In this document: piece after piece, positions 32,370 through 42,297 of the stretch
How the letters are laid out: each line of letters opens with the position of its first letter
Position numbering within the stretch: position 1 is the first letter of the stretch
Position numbers and translations under genes: made by a program
Assembly (NCBI RefSeq): GCF_035917675.1
Contig: NZ_CP109104.1
Location: 1,922,001 to 1,986,000, forward strand
Length of the DNA: 64,000 nt
From: Streptomyces sp. NBC_01775
GTDB lineage: Bacteria; Actinomycetota; Actinomycetes; Streptomycetales; Streptomycetaceae
Reading direction: 5' to 3'
Notes under the pieces: generated by a model
What the model was told of the DNA's origin: nothing
The model's input: the letters and a program-made list of their open reading frames with translations, nothing else
The model's database searches: none

Positions 32370-35300
32370 ATGACCAGCAGCACAAACACTCCCGTCCCGC
32401 TCCCGGCCAACCACCGCGTCTCCCAGAGCTACGCCGACTGGGCGCGCACGCAGGATCCAGGATCCGAGCACACCGCGGTCGAAGTACTCGACAAGGCCGA
32501 GCGGAAGCGGGGGCGGATCCTGGAAAAGCCCGGGCGGTTCGTGGACGACATGGAAGGTTTGGCCCGCGGTCTCCCGGCCGCCCATCTGCCCTGGTTCTGG
32601 GACACCATCGGCCACTGGCTGCTGGCGGCGCACCGCCGCTCCGCCGCCCGTGCGTACGGCCAGGCGCGCGCCGCCGAACGCACTCACCGGCTGCCCGTCG
32701 ACCCCGGCTGGCGGCAGGTGAACGTACTGCTGTTCGCTCGGTTCGGCGCCCTGCCCGCCACCGAACTCAGCGGCCATCACGGGTGGCTCGCCGACATCCT
32801 CGAACCTGCTGACGCGCACCGCGAGTTCACGCGGGTGCTGACCTCCTGGGCGGCGTCGCCCGGCGAGTTCCCCGCCGACCTGGCCCGCCGGGTCCGCGAA
32901 TCGGCCCGCGCCGCCGGCCTCGGCGCCGAGGAGGAGGCCCGGGTGCTGGGCGGACTGCTGGCCGCAGGCCGCGGCAAGGCCGTACCCGACCGGCTGCTCG
33001 ACGCAGCCGCCGGACCGCTCACCGCGCACCCGCCGGCGGACGACCAGGCCACCGCACTCCTTGAGCTGTTCCCCGAGTCGAAGAACGACGCGGCTGCCTG
33101 GCTGCGGCTGCTCATCGGCTGCGGCGCCGCCGACGCCGCAGCCGCCGGCCGGATCGCCCCCGAGGGCGGCCTCGGCGACTGGCTCCGCCGCTACGCCGCC
33201 GGCTATTCGCACCGCACCGTCGCCGGCGGCGGTGTGACCCGCCAGCCCATGCCGACCGAACTTCTCGATCTGGTGGGCCGGTTCGCACCGCTGCTGCGGG
33301 CGTCCGACACCCCCGTCCCGCTGCACGAGGACCGCTACCGGTGGCCCCACCTGGACGCCGACCTGCTCGACCTCTGCCTCGCCGAGGGCATACCCGTCGA
33401 GGACCCCGGCCCCGCCGTCCGTCTGGAGTTCTGGGGCGAGCGCTCGCAGCGGGACCTCAAAGCGCTCGCCGCCGACCCGGTGTTCGGGCCCCGGCTGGAG
33501 GGCACCGTGCACGCCGGCCTCCGCACCAGCGGCGGCACCGCCATCACCCGGCTCCCGCACAACCCGGGCGTGGCCACCGAGGTGCACGCCCGGGTCGAGA
33601 AGCTGCTGGAGGCCCTGCGCGACGGCGGACTCGCCGCCGCCGACGAGGCCGTCGAGGAACTGCGCGACCTCCTCGACCGGCCCACCGCTGTCGCCCTGGA
33701 CGGCATCGAGGAAGCCCTCGAAGCCCTCGACCTCACCGGCCCGCTGACCCGCGCCCTGCGCGCCGGACTGCCCGAGGAGCTGGGCTGGCCCGCCCTGGAG
33801 CAGGCACTCGCCGAGTTCCGGCCCGACGAGACCGTGCACGTCACGTGCACCTGGCCGGTACTCACCGTGTACGGGGACGCACGCGTCATCGCCGTCGATC
33901 ACGCCGGCCGACGCGGCGACCACAGCCTGGAGCTGCCAGGCGCCTCCCGCTCCCACACCGCGCACTGGGTCGGCGACCGGTTCCTCGTCGCCTGGAACGA
34001 GGAACACGAGGACGAGTGGCACAGGAGGGCCTACTGGTCCGACCGGGCCGGCGAGACCTTCGTACCGGAGGAGACGTACGGACTGCGCCCCTACGGCGGC
34101 AGCATCCAAGGCGGCCTCGGCTACCAGTTCGAAACTCCCGACGCCGGCGGTCGGTTCGACGGCGAACGCGTCCTGCGCGCCGGTGGCCGCGAGGGCATCG
34201 GCCACCGCGACTACCAGATGAGCGACGGATCCGCCGTCTGGAGCTCCAAGGTGTTCGGCGAAGACCACGGCGGCTGGGCCCGCCTCGCCCCGGCCACCGG
34301 CGCCCCCACCGAAGACCGCACCCTGCCCGCGTTCCACCGCCCCGCCGAAACCCCGCCCGGGACCGAGCCCTTCACCGACCATCGGATCCTCGCCGCGCTG
34401 CCGCCAGGCGCCCCGCCCTCCCCGCTCGGCCAGGACGGGCGGCTCACCGGCTGCCGGGTCCGCTACCGCACGCCGTACGCCGGGCCGTCGCCCCGCGAAT
34501 TCGTGCTGGAGACCATCGACGGCCGCACCGCCTCCTACCGCAGCCGCCGCTGGGGCCGACGCCCCTGGGGCGTCCTCGCCCTGCCGCTCGGCGGGGAGGA
34601 CGCAGTCGTGACCGGCGAGACCACCATCCGCGGCCACGCCGCCGAGGACAACTCCCTGCTATGGCAGGTCCGCGGCTTCCCCGGCAGCAGAGACCGCTCC
34701 CCGGTACGCGCCACCTTCGGCGAGCAGGCCGGGCCGGTGCCGCCGCCCGCCTATTGGCACTTCCTCACCCCCCGTGACGAGGCATCCTCCCAGGCCCTGC
34801 GGGCCGTCACCGACGCCGCCGTCCGCCGGCTGCTGCACCCCGGCACCGGGAGCGACAATGACGGGCCCCACCCCCTGTCCGGTGTGACCGACCCGCGAAT
34901 CCGAGAGGGCGTCGACCGCGCCGCCCGGCTCGCCGCCGACGTGCTGCGCCGCCGCCGGGAGCTGTCCCACCGGGTCGCCGTCATGCGGTCCGGGCCGGTC
35001 GTGGACCTGCCCGACCCGGCACCCGACACCCGCCTCACCCCCGCCCTGCGCGACCTGCTGCCAGACCTGTACCCCTACGAGGCACAGCCTCCGCAGCCGC
35101 AGCCCGCTCTCCTCACCGCGGTCGCCGCCGACGGCCGGCACCTGCGCGGGGAGATCGACGATGAGGTCCGGGTGCTCGCCCTGCCCGCCGCACCGCCCGA
35201 GTGGGCGGTACTGACCGGCAAGATCGACGCCGTGGCCTGGCGAGCCGCCTGCGCCGCCGCCCCCGACGAGGAGCGGCAGGCCCTCACCGCCCTGCTCGGC

Positions 35301-36494
35301 GTATGGAGCCGGCAGCCGTTCGCCGAGGCCGGCAGCGCCTGGCGGACCGGCCGCGCCCCCGAAGAGCGGATCGCCGAACTCCGCGCGAATGGCGCCACTG
35401 TGGCCTCCGGGCCGGTCCGCAGCGGCCTCGCCCCCTTCCTCCAGCGCGCCGCCGACCCGGCGCCCGCCGACGCCGAGGAGTGCGAAACCCACACCATCGC
35501 CGGTGACGACGCCATCCGGCTCCCCCGCCTGCTGGCGCTGCTCGCCGAGCACGGCCCGCTGCCGGTGCCCGAAGAGGCCGTGGATCTGTTCCGCTGGCGC
35601 ACCGGAGTGCCGCGCCCCACCGCCGCCCTGGTCCTCGACGGATTCCCCGGCAGAGACGACTACGACGAGCACCGCAAGCTGCTCCGCGCCAAGCCGTACA
35701 AGGCGGACCGGGCCGCCGTCCATACGTACGGGGAGTTCCGGGGGCGGCTCGGCACAGTCGGCCGGCGCACCGTGCTCGCGGCGGCCCTGCCCGCCGACCC
35801 GGCCGAACTGTGGGCGCCGGGGGGCATGACCGCCGCCGCGGACCGAATGGCCACCGCCTGGGCCGGGCTCCTCAACACCGGCCCGTACATCGACGACGGC
35901 AGCCACGCCGCCGCCCTCGCCGCAGACCGCGGCCTGCCCGAGACTTGGGCTGCGGCCCTGCTCACCGGCCGCGTCCCGGAGCCCCTGGACGCCGACGGGG
36001 CGCGGGCCACCACAACGGCCGCCGCCTGGGCGCTCACCGACCGCCCGGTCGGCGACCCGGCCGCAGCGGGCGCCCGCACTCTGATCGACCGGCTCACGGA
36101 CGCCCCCGGCGTCCCCGCCGATCTCCTCGCCGCCCTGCGCCGGCTGGCGGACCGATCCGCCACCACCCCGGTCCCGCCGGGCCAGTACGAGAACAACCCG
36201 CTGGTCAGCGTCCCGGACCTGGTGGACGAGGTCGCGGCATCCCTCGGCGTCGGCCGCGACGCTGCGGCCCTCCACCTCCAGACGCACGCCCTCGACCGGC
36301 CGGCCGATCGCACCGTCCGTCGCTGGAACATGTGGACCCTCGGCCACCACCGCGCCGTCCGCAAGGAACTCATCGCCGCGAAGGCACCCCGTCCCGCGCC
36401 GTCCGGCGCGGCGGACGCGCGGCCGGCGATCCCGGCCCCCGTCCACGAACGGTTCGCCCTCTCCTGGGCGGAACAGCAGCCACGACAGGGCTAG
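32370..36494 (+). CDS. Unrecognised 1374-residue protein
   Basis: A very large soluble protein with no domain I can name. Residues about 1-320 are Ala/Leu-rich helical, with repeats that look solenoid-like. About 480-800 are rich in beta-type segments with aromatic/Gly turns (AHWVGDRFLVAWNEEHEDEW, GHRDYQMSDGSAVWSSKVFG). About 850-1370 again is helical, with RNATURE-like short repeats absent. No signal peptide, membrane helix, Walker motif or nuclease motif was found. ATG 32370 is used; its ribosome site is weak. No operon partner. Both flanks are dispersed repeats, and the TAG stop sits in repeat-like sequence. Codon use is still high-GC. Confidence 0.85.
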   Translation: MTSSTNTPVPLPANHRVSQSYADWARTQDPGSEHTAVEVLDKAERKRGRILEKPGRFVDDMEGLARGLPAAHLPWFWDTIGHWLLAAHRRSAARAYGQARAAERTHRLPVDPGWRQVNVLLFARFGALPATELSGHHGWLADILEPADAHREFTRVLTSWAASPGEFPADLARRVRESARAAGLGAEEEARVLGGLLAAGRGKAVPDRLLDAAAGPLTAHPPADDQATALLELFPESKNDAAAWLRLLIGCGAADAAAAGRIAPEGGLGDWLRRYAAGYSHRTVAGGGVTRQPMPTELLDLVGRFAPLLRASDTPVPLHEDRYRWPHLDADLLDLCLAEGIPVEDPGPAVRLEFWGERSQRDLKALAADPVFGPRLEGTVHAGLRTSGGTAITRLPHNPGVATEVHARVEKLLEALRDGGLAAADEAVEELRDLLDRPTAVALDGIEEALEALDLTGPLTRALRAGLPEELGWPALEQALAEFRPDETVHVTCTWPVLTVYGDARVIAVDHAGRRGDHSLELPGASRSHTAHWVGDRFLVAWNEEHEDEWHRRAYWSDRAGETFVPEETYGLRPYGGSIQGGLGYQFETPDAGGRFDGERVLRAGGREGIGHRDYQMSDGSAVWSSKVFGEDHGGWARLAPATGAPTEDRTLPAFHRPAETPPGTEPFTDHRILAALPPGAPPSPLGQDGRLTGCRVRYRTPYAGPSPREFVLETIDGRTASYRSRRWGRRPWGVLALPLGGEDAVVTGETTIRGHAAEDNSLLWQVRGFPGSRDRSPVRATFGEQAGPVPPPAYWHFLTPRDEASSQALRAVTDAAVRRLLHPGTGSDNDGPHPLSGVTDPRIREGVDRAARLAADVLRRRRELSHRVAVMRSGPVVDLPDPAPDTRLTPALRDLLPDLYPYEAQPPQPQPALLTAVAADGRHLRGEIDDEVRVLALPAAPPEWAVLTGKIDAVAWRAACAAAPDEERQALTALLGVWSRQPFAEAGSAWRTGRAPEERIAELRANGATVASGPVRSGLAPFLQRAADPAPADAEECETHTIAGDDAIRLPRLLALLAEHGPLPVPEEAVDLFRWRTGVPRPTAALVLDGFPGRDDYDEHRKLLRAKPYKADRAAVHTYGEFRGRLGTVGRRTVLAAALPADPAELWAPGGMTAAADRMATAWAGLLNTGPYIDDGSHAAALAADRGLPETWAAALLTGRVPEPLDADGARATTTAAAWALTDRPVGDPAAAGARTLIDRLTDAPGVPADLLAALRRLADRSATTPVPPGQYENNPLVSVPDLVDEVAASLGVGRDAAALHLQTHALDRPADRTVRRWNMWTLGHHRAVRKELIAAKAPRPAPSGAADARPAIPAPVHERFALSWAEQQPRQG

Positions 36495-36593
36495 GACCGT
36501 GACCGGCAATGTTCGCCCCGTCAAGGAGCGTCGTCCGGTGGGTGCGATCGCGGGGCGGCCGGAAGTCCTCGGACGGGGTCTCCCCCGAAGACG
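36491..36593. repeat. Dispersed repeat, copy C, covering the end of the 1374-residue gene
   Basis: CTAG, two variable bases, then CCGTGACCGGCAATGTT (36497-36513) and a further match through GTCAAGGAGCGTCGTC to about 36535 align with 51800-51842. GTGCGATCGC, GGCGGCCGGAAG and GGGGTCTCCCCCG downstream also recur there. The TAG of the preceding gene is within the conserved block. Confidence 0.75.
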
Positions 36594-36626
36594 TTGTCGG
36601 TGCCGCTGGGCTGGCTGCCCCTCGGC

Positions 36627-37760
36627 TCAGAGGTTCTCTTCGGCGAGGCGGGCGGCCAGCTGTTCCAGCAGGGGGCCCGCCTCGGCGACGCAGCGGGCGA
36701 CGTCGGGCTCGATGTCCGTCAGGGCGTAGGCATGCTCGATGCCCGCGGCGTTCAGCTCCTTCTTGCCGATGGCGAGCCGCCCGCAGACGGCCAGCACCGG
36801 CTTGCCCGCGCTCCGCGCGGCAGCCGCGACACCCGCGGGTGCCTTGCCGTGCAGGGTCTGCTCGTCGAGCGACCCCTCGCCGGTGATGACGAGCGAGGCC
36901 CGCTCGATCGCTTGGGCCACGCGCAGCTCCTCCATGAGGATCTCGATGCCGGGGCGGAAGCGCGCCCGCAGGCCCACGAGCGCCGCGAAGCCGATGCCGC
37001 CCGCGGCCCCGGCGCCGGGCGAACCGGCAGCCTCCGTCTCGCCGAGGACCTCGGCGAAATGGGTGAGCGCGGCGTCCAGCAGAGCCACGTCCTCCTCGCC
37101 CGCGCCCTTTTGCGGGCCGTAGACGGCCGCGGCGCCCTTGGGGCCCGTGAGGGGGTTGTCGACGTCGCTGGCCAGGATGACCTCGACGTCCTTCAGGCGC
37201 GGGTCGAGGCCCGACAGGTCGGCGGAGACCAGCTCGCGCAGGCCGCCGCCGCCCCACGGGACGGAGTCGCCGTCCCGGTCGAGCAGACTCGCGCCCAGCG
37301 CGTCGAGCATGCCGGCGCCGCCGTCGGTGGTGGCCGAGCCGCCGACGCCGAGGATGACGGTGCGCGCGCCCGCGTCCACGGCGGCCAGCAGCAGCTCGCC
37401 GACGCCGTAGGTGGTGGCGGTCAGCGGGACGAAGACCTCGGGCGGCAGGTGCTGGAGTCCGGAGGCTTCGGCCATTTCCACGACGGCGGTGTCCCCGCGC
37501 AGCGCGAAGGCCGCCGTGACCGAGGCGCCGAGGGGGCCGGTGACCTCGGCCTCGTGCCGTTCGAAGCCGTTCGCGACGGCTGCCGCCACGGTGCCGTCTC
37601 CCCCGTCCGCGACCGGCAGGGACTCGATCTCCGTCTCCGGGCGTGCCGTGTGGATTCCGGCGGTGACGCGTGCGGCGACCTCGACGGCCGTCAGCGATCC
37701 CTTGAACTTGTCCGCGGCGATCAGCACGCGCGCCGGTGTGGTCCGCGCCGTCGTAGTCAT
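36627..37760 (-). CDS. Glycerate kinase, type II (GlxK/GarK)
   Basis: A 377-residue kinase phosphorylating D-glycerate, the entry of glyoxylate-derived carbon to glycolysis. Signature segments are VLIAADKFKGSLTAVEVAAR at the N-terminus, SLPVADGGDGTVAAAV, VILGVGGSATTDGGAGMLDA and a C-terminal LVITGEGSLDEQTLHGKAP. All belong to the glycerate-kinase fold. ATG 37760 is chosen; the upstream frame extension has no similarity to the family. Glyoxylate from the lyase of the ethylmalonyl-CoA block could be a source of its substrate, though the genes are 11 kb apart. Confidence 0.93.
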   Translation of the reverse strand: MTTTARTTPARVLIAADKFKGSLTAVEVAARVTAGIHTARPETEIESLPVADGGDGTVAAAVANGFERHEAEVTGPLGASVTAAFALRGDTAVVEMAEASGLQHLPPEVFVPLTATTYGVGELLLAAVDAGARTVILGVGGSATTDGGAGMLDALGASLLDRDGDSVPWGGGGLRELVSADLSGLDPRLKDVEVILASDVDNPLTGPKGAAAVYGPQKGAGEEDVALLDAALTHFAEVLGETEAAGSPGAGAAGGIGFAALVGLRARFRPGIEILMEELRVAQAIERASLVITGEGSLDEQTLHGKAPAGVAAAARSAGKPVLAVCGRLAIGKKELNAAGIEHAYALTDIEPDVARCVAEAGPLLEQLAARLAEENL

Positions 37761-38004
37761 GGTTCTGCCCCTGGGGTCTGTCTTGCGTTCGAACAGGCAG
37801 TCGCGCCTGTGCGACCCTATCTGCCCGGCTGCTCGCTCGACCATGGGCCGGGGCCGGGCGGCCCCTTGACGGGGGACTTGCTCCGCGCCCGTATCCGGAC
37901 CCGATTCCGTCGCAATCGCCCCAAAGCGGGGCGACATGACCGCCGATGCCGGGGGCGAGATCTGACGGAGCGGTTCCAGCCCGCGGTCAGACCTGTCAGG
38001 CCGG

Positions 38005-39438
38005 TCAGGCCGCCGCGCGGCGCAGGCGGCGCCACACCGCGCGGGCCGCGTGGTGGCCGGCCATGCCGTGGACGCCGGGTCCGGGGGGCGTGGCCGAGGA
38101 GCACAGGAACACGGAGGGGTGCGCCGTCTCGTAGGGGACCCGCTTGAGCTTGGGCCGGATCAGCAGGCGCAGCCCGGCCGCGGAGCCGCAGGCGATGTCG
38201 CCGCCGACGTAGTTGGCGTTGCGGGCCGCCAGCTCGGGCGGACCCGCCGTCGCGCGGGCGAGGACGCGGTCGCGGAAGCCGGGCGCGAAACGTTCGAGCT
38301 GACGCTCGATCGCCTCGGTCGCATCGCCCTCCCAGCGCGCCGGCACATGCCCGTACGCCCAGAAGACGTGCTTGCCCTCGGGCGCCCTGGTGGGGTCGAC
38401 GAGGGAGGGCTGCGAGGTGATGAGGAACGGCTTCTCGGGGGCGCGCCCGCGCACGACCGCGTCGCGCATGGCGGTGTTGATGTCGTCGATGGTGGGGCCG
38501 ACGTGTACGGTCCCGGCGCGCGCGGCCTCGGGCGAGGTCCAGGGCACGGGGCCGTCCAGGGCGTAGTCGATCTTGAAGACGCTCGCGCCGTAGCGGACGT
38601 TGTCGTACGCGCTGCCGAGCCCGGCGATCCGGGCGAGGGCCGTGGGCGAGGTGTCGAAGATGTACGCGCGCGCGGGCGGGAGTTCGTCCAGGCGCTTGAC
38701 CTCGGTACCGGTGTGGATCGTGCCGCCCAGGGCGCGCAGATACCCGGCCAGCGCGTCCGAGATGGCCTGGGAGCCGCCGCGCGGGACGGGCCAGCCGTGG
38801 GCGTGCGCCGCGAGCGCGAAGACGAGCGCGGGCGCCGTCATGAACAGGTTGCCCATCGGGGCGATGACGTGGCCGGCGAGCCCGGCGAACAGCGCGCGGG
38901 CCTTCTCGTCCCGGAAGCGCGCCCTGGTCCATGTCACCGGCTGAAGTCCGGTCAGGCCGAAGCGGACGAGCTGGACGGGGTCGTACGGGAAGCGTCCGTT
39001 GAGGGCCGAGCCGTAGCCGAGGAAGTCGGCGGCGAGGCTGTCCCAGCGGCCGGTGAAGGGCGCGACCATGCGGCGGTAGGCGCCCGCGTCGCGGGGGCCG
39101 AGGGAGGCCGCCGTCTCGCCGATGGAGTGGGCCAGGACAGCGGCCGAACCGTCGGGGAACGGGTGCGCCATGGCGAGTTCTGGGTGCAGCCACTCCAGGC
39201 CGTGGTCCGCCAGCGGCATGCCGCGGAAGGCGGGTGAGCCCGCACCGGTGGGGTGGACGGCGGAGCAGGGGTCGTGCCGGAAGCCGGGGAGGGTCAGCTC
39301 CTCGGTGCGGGCGCCGCCGCCGACGGTGTCCTTGGCCTCGAACAGCTCGACCTCGAAGCCGCGGCGGGCCAGTTCGACGGCGGCGGTCAGGCCGTTGGGC
39401 CCGGCTCCGACCACGACCGCGTCCCGGATCGATGGCAC
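38005..39438 (-). CDS. FAD-dependent oxidoreductase, phytoene-desaturase-like
   Basis: A 477-residue flavoprotein of the COG1233 type. A Rossmann dinucleotide motif [20 protein letters not shown] near the N-terminus is followed by [20 protein letters not shown]. The C-terminal [17 protein letters not shown] corresponds to the FAD-contacting GxxxHG..G region. These enzymes resemble carotenoid desaturases, but no crtB/crtE-like genes are nearby, so the substrate is unknown. GTG 39438 is chosen over GTG 39468 because AGGGGAG stands six bases upstream. It follows the inositol-monophosphatase-like gene with 26 bases between, so the two are probably co-transcribed. Confidence 0.88.
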   Translation of the reverse strand: MPSIRDAVVVGAGPNGLTAAVELARRGFEVELFEAKDTVGGGARTEELTLPGFRHDPCSAVHPTGAGSPAFRGMPLADHGLEWLHPELAMAHPFPDGSAAVLAHSIGETAASLGPRDAGAYRRMVAPFTGRWDSLAADFLGYGSALNGRFPYDPVQLVRFGLTGLQPVTWTRARFRDEKARALFAGLAGHVIAPMGNLFMTAPALVFALAAHAHGWPVPRGGSQAISDALAGYLRALGGTIHTGTEVKRLDELPPARAYIFDTSPTALARIAGLGSAYDNVRYGASVFKIDYALDGPVPWTSPEAARAGTVHVGPTIDDINTAMRDAVVRGRAPEKPFLITSQPSLVDPTRAPEGKHVFWAYGHVPARWEGDATEAIERQLERFAPGFRDRVLARATAGPPELAARNANYVGGDIACGSAAGLRLLIRPKLKRVPYETAHPSVFLCSSATPPGPGVHGMAGHHAARAVWRRLRRAAA

Positions 39439-39464
39439 TTTCGGCTCCCCTCGCCCGCCCCTGC

Positions 39465-40310
39465 TCACAGAGGGCTCGTGTCGCTTCCGTCACGCAGGAG
39501 CCCCACCATACGCCGGGCCACCTGGGCATCACGTGCGGCGGTGAAGGGCAGTGCGTTGCCGCCCGCGAGGCGGAACGGCACCCCGTCGACGGTGCCGCTG
39601 GCACCGCCCGCCTCGGCGACCATGAGCAGCCCGGCGGCGTGGTCCCAGGCAGCCTCCCAGCTGTAGGCGACCGCGTCGAGGTCCCCCGCCGCGACGGCGA
39701 GATACTCCAGGCCCGCCGAGCCGGTGGGGCGGGGCGCGACGCCCTCCGTGCGCAGTCGGCGCAAGGCGCGCTCCTGGGCCTCGTCGGTGAAGTCGGGGTG
39801 GGAGACGGCGACGCGCAAGGTGGCGCCCGGCGCGGGGGAACCCGCGTGCAGGGGCTCGCCGTTGAGCAGCGCGCCGCGCCCGCGCCGGGCCACGGCGGTG
39901 CGGCCGAGCGCGGGCGCGTGGATCCACGCGGCGAGGGTCTCCCCACGCTGGGCGAGGGCGACCATGGTGCAGAACCCCTCGTCACCCGCCACGAACTGCC
40001 GGGTGCCGTCGATGGGGTCGATGATCCATACGGGCGCCTCCTCCTCCAGCGCCTCGTAGGAGGACGGGTTCGCGTGCACGCCCTCCTCGCCGACGACGGC
40101 GGAGCCGGGCAGCAACGCGGCGAGCGCGTCGGCGAGTTGGCGCTCGGCCCGCTGGTCGGCGACGGTGACCAGGTCGTGGCTGCCGGTCTTGGTCGTGACC
40201 TCGTCCTCGGCCAGTTGCCGCCAGCGCGGCATGACCTCGTCCTCGACGGCGGCACGGACCGCCCGTTCCACCGCCGCTGTCAGCTCGTCCGTCGGTTCGT
40301 TGTCGATCAC
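39465..40310 (-). CDS. Inositol-monophosphatase-family phosphatase
   Basis: A 281-residue Mg-dependent phosphatase. The three metal motifs are present in order: [25 protein letters not shown] and [20 protein letters not shown] (WDxAAG). Members hydrolyse inositol phosphates, histidinol phosphate, 3'-phosphoadenosine phosphate and similar; substrate here is open, though similarity of the HisN type is plausible. GTG 40310 is chosen; an in-frame ATG 13 codons upstream is possible. It is upstream of the FAD oxidoreductase on the same strand and divergent from the sirtuin gene. Confidence 0.9.
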   Translation of the reverse strand: MIDNEPTDELTAAVERAVRAAVEDEVMPRWRQLAEDEVTTKTGSHDLVTVADQRAERQLADALAALLPGSAVVGEEGVHANPSSYEALEEEAPVWIIDPIDGTRQFVAGDEGFCTMVALAQRGETLAAWIHAPALGRTAVARRGRGALLNGEPLHAGSPAPGATLRVAVSHPDFTDEAQERALRRLRTEGVAPRPTGSAGLEYLAVAAGDLDAVAYSWEAAWDHAAGLLMVAEAGGASGTVDGVPFRLAGGNALPFTAARDAQVARRMVGLLRDGSDTSPL

Positions 40311-40431
40311 ACGCCCATGGAAGCACGGACCGGGGCGGGATCCGGCCAACCGGGTTCCTGCGGGGGTGGTCTGAAGGGGTGCCCTCGTCCGACGGCCGGG
40401 GCGGGGCCCGGGACCGGCTTACGCTGGGGTC

Positions 40432-41184
40432 ATGGGTGCACCGAAGAACGCGCCGCTGGTGGCCGTCCTGAGCGGGGCCGGGATCTCCACCGACTCGGGT
40501 ATCCCCGACTACCGGGGGCCGCAAGGGATGTGGCGGCGGGACCCGGAGGCGGAAAAGCTCGTCACGTACGAGTACTACATGTCCGACCCCGACATCAGGC
40601 GCCGCTCGTGGCGGATGCGCGGCGAGAGCCCCGTATGGCGCGCGCGGCCGAACGCCGCGCACGCCGCCGTCGCGCGCCTGGATCGCTCCGGTGCGCCCGT
40701 ACGCGTCATCACCCAGAACGTGGACGGCCTGCACCAGGCAGCGGGGGTCCCGGACCGCAAGGTCCTGGAGCTGCACGGCAACGCCCGCACCGTCCTGTGC
40801 ACGGTCTGCGGTGCGCGCTCGACGATGGAGCGTGCGCTGGAGCGGGTGGCGGCGGGTGAGGAGGACCCCGCGTGCGAGGAGTGCGGCGGCATCCTCAAGT
40901 CCGCGACGGTGATGTTCGGCCAGCAGCTCGACTCCGAGGTGCTGACGCAGGCCGTGGCCGTCACCAAGGCGTGTGAGGTCTTCATCGCCGTGGGCACCAG
41001 CCTCCAGGTGCAGCCCGCCGCCTCACTGGCGGGCCTCGCGGCGGAGAACGGCGCCCGGCTCATCATCGTCAACGCGGAGCCCACGCCCTACGACCCGCTC
41101 GCCGACGAGGTCGTGCGCGAGCCCATCGGCGAGGCCCTGCCGAAGCTGCTGGAGGGGCTGGAGCCCTCCGGCGCGGCAGGCTGA
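40432..41184 (+). CDS. cobB: NAD-dependent protein deacylase (sirtuin)
   Basis: A 250-residue sirtuin. NAD-binding GAGISTDSGIPDYRG, the TQNVDGLH loop (catalytic-domain Asn/Asp) and ELHGN with the catalytic His are clear. Four zinc cysteines are at 123, 126, 148 and 151. VFIAVGTSLQVQPAASL and IIVNAEPTPYDPLAD complete the fold. It removes acyl groups from lysines, for example on acyl-CoA synthetases. The deacylase/deacetylase preference is not decided by sequence. ATG 40432 is the start; the next gene follows five bases after its stop, so they form an operon. Confidence 0.95.
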   Translation: MGAPKNAPLVAVLSGAGISTDSGIPDYRGPQGMWRRDPEAEKLVTYEYYMSDPDIRRRSWRMRGESPVWRARPNAAHAAVARLDRSGAPVRVITQNVDGLHQAAGVPDRKVLELHGNARTVLCTVCGARSTMERALERVAAGEEDPACEECGGILKSATVMFGQQLDSEVLTQAVAVTKACEVFIAVGTSLQVQPAASLAGLAAENGARLIIVNAEPTPYDPLADEVVREPIGEALPKLLEGLEPSGAAG

Positions 41185-41189
41185 GCGGG

Positions 41190-42095
41190 ATGACACGGCC
41201 TCCTTCGGCCGACACCGTGCGCCGCCTCGTCGACCGGGTGCTCGCCGGGGATCCCGAGAAGGAGCGGCGGATCGAGCCCGTCCACGAGGGCGGCGAACAC
41301 GCGACATGGCGGGTGGGCGACCGCTATGTGCTGCGGCTGGCGCCCGACCGCGCGGCCTCCGCCCGCCAGCGCCGCGAGGCAGCACTGCGCGAGGCCGTCG
41401 CCGCGAAGCTGAGCGTGCCGGTGCCGCGCAGTGCGGCCACGGGTGAGTGGGACGAGGGCCGCACGTACACGCTCGACCTCGCGCCGGCAGGTGAATCCGC
41501 CGAGCAGCGGCCGGTGCCGGCGGCGGGCGAACGGGACCTGGCGGCACTGCTGTCGGGGCTCGCGGACTTCCCCGTACGAGAGGCGGAGGCACTCGGCGTG
41601 CCCCGCACCGCACCGCGACAGGTGACGGCGGTGTGGACGGGCGCGGAACGGGCGCGCGGGGCGGTACGGGGGCGCGAGGCCGAACTCGCCGCTCTCCGGC
41701 GGCTGGAGACCGTCCGCCCCGCGACGCCGGCCGCCGGGACGCCGACGGCGCTGGTGCACCACGACCTCAAGGGCGAGCACCTGCTCCTGACCCCGGCCGG
41801 GCGGGTGAGCGGGGTGCTGGACTGGACGGACGCGGTGCTCGGCGACCCCGCTGAGGACATCGCGGGGCTGGCGCTGTCGATCGGCGCGACGGCCGCGCTC
41901 CGGGTGGCCGCGAACGCGGGCTACGGCACCGGGATGTGCGCGCGGGCACTCCAACTGGTGCGCTGCGACACGCTCGTCCGGCTGGCCGCCCGGCTCGCCG
42001 GGGTGGACGACAGCCCTCTGCCGCTGCTGCGCACCCAGCGGGCGCGGGCATGGGAGACGACCCCGCTGGACGAGTCGGCCGCGGCCGTTTCCTAG
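41190..42095 (+). CDS. Phosphotransferase (APH/kinase-fold) protein
   Basis: A 301-residue aminoglycoside-phosphotransferase-fold protein. The early GGEHATWRVGDRYVLRLAPD fits the ATP-binding strands with a lysine replaced by Arg. The catalytic loop is LVHHDLKGEHLLLT, in which the family HxDxxxxN reads HxDxxxxH, a known variant. The metal segment is GVLDWTDAVLGDPAEDIAGL. Because the invariant Asn is changed, activity is uncertain; the substrate is unknown. It is coupled to the sirtuin gene (five-base gap). Confidence 0.82.
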   Translation: MTRPPSADTVRRLVDRVLAGDPEKERRIEPVHEGGEHATWRVGDRYVLRLAPDRAASARQRREAALREAVAAKLSVPVPRSAATGEWDEGRTYTLDLAPAGESAEQRPVPAAGERDLAALLSGLADFPVREAEALGVPRTAPRQVTAVWTGAERARGAVRGREAELAALRRLETVRPATPAAGTPTALVHHDLKGEHLLLTPAGRVSGVLDWTDAVLGDPAEDIAGLALSIGATAALRVAANAGYGTGMCARALQLVRCDTLVRLAARLAGVDDSPLPLLRTQRARAWETTPLDESAAAVS

Positions 42096-42128
42096 GGGCG
42101 CACCCGCCGTTGCCCAGGGCCGCGCGAG

Positions 42129-42207
42129 GCATTTCGCAGGGCCGCACCATGCGTTGCCCCAGAGCCGCACCAGCTCGCGGCGCGCCGTGCGGCCCCGCCA
42201 GAAATGC
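42129..42207. repeat. Imperfect inverted repeat in the gap before the SDR gene
   Basis: A stretch of about 18 bases beginning GCATTTCG (42129-42146) is found in imperfect inverted form at 42188-42207, and GCC(C)AGGGCCGC-like blocks repeat between. It occupies most of the 202-base gap. No gene is seen there. Confidence 0.45.
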
Positions 42208-42297
42208 CGCGTCCGGATCCCGCCAGCGTCGGCCGCCGTACCGCCGGAGGATTGAATCGTTCAGGCGGAAACCACGACGTATCGGCAGGTATTGACC

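Noticed and set aside
32262..34637. A 791-codon minus-strand frame opposite the 1374-residue protein
   Set aside because: Gly/Val/Ala-rich, no conserved motif, shorter than the plus-strand frame; typical shadow of GC3 bias.
38005..39438. A carotenoid gene cluster
   Set aside because: Only a phytoene-desaturase-like protein is present; no phytoene synthase or prenyl synthase nearby.
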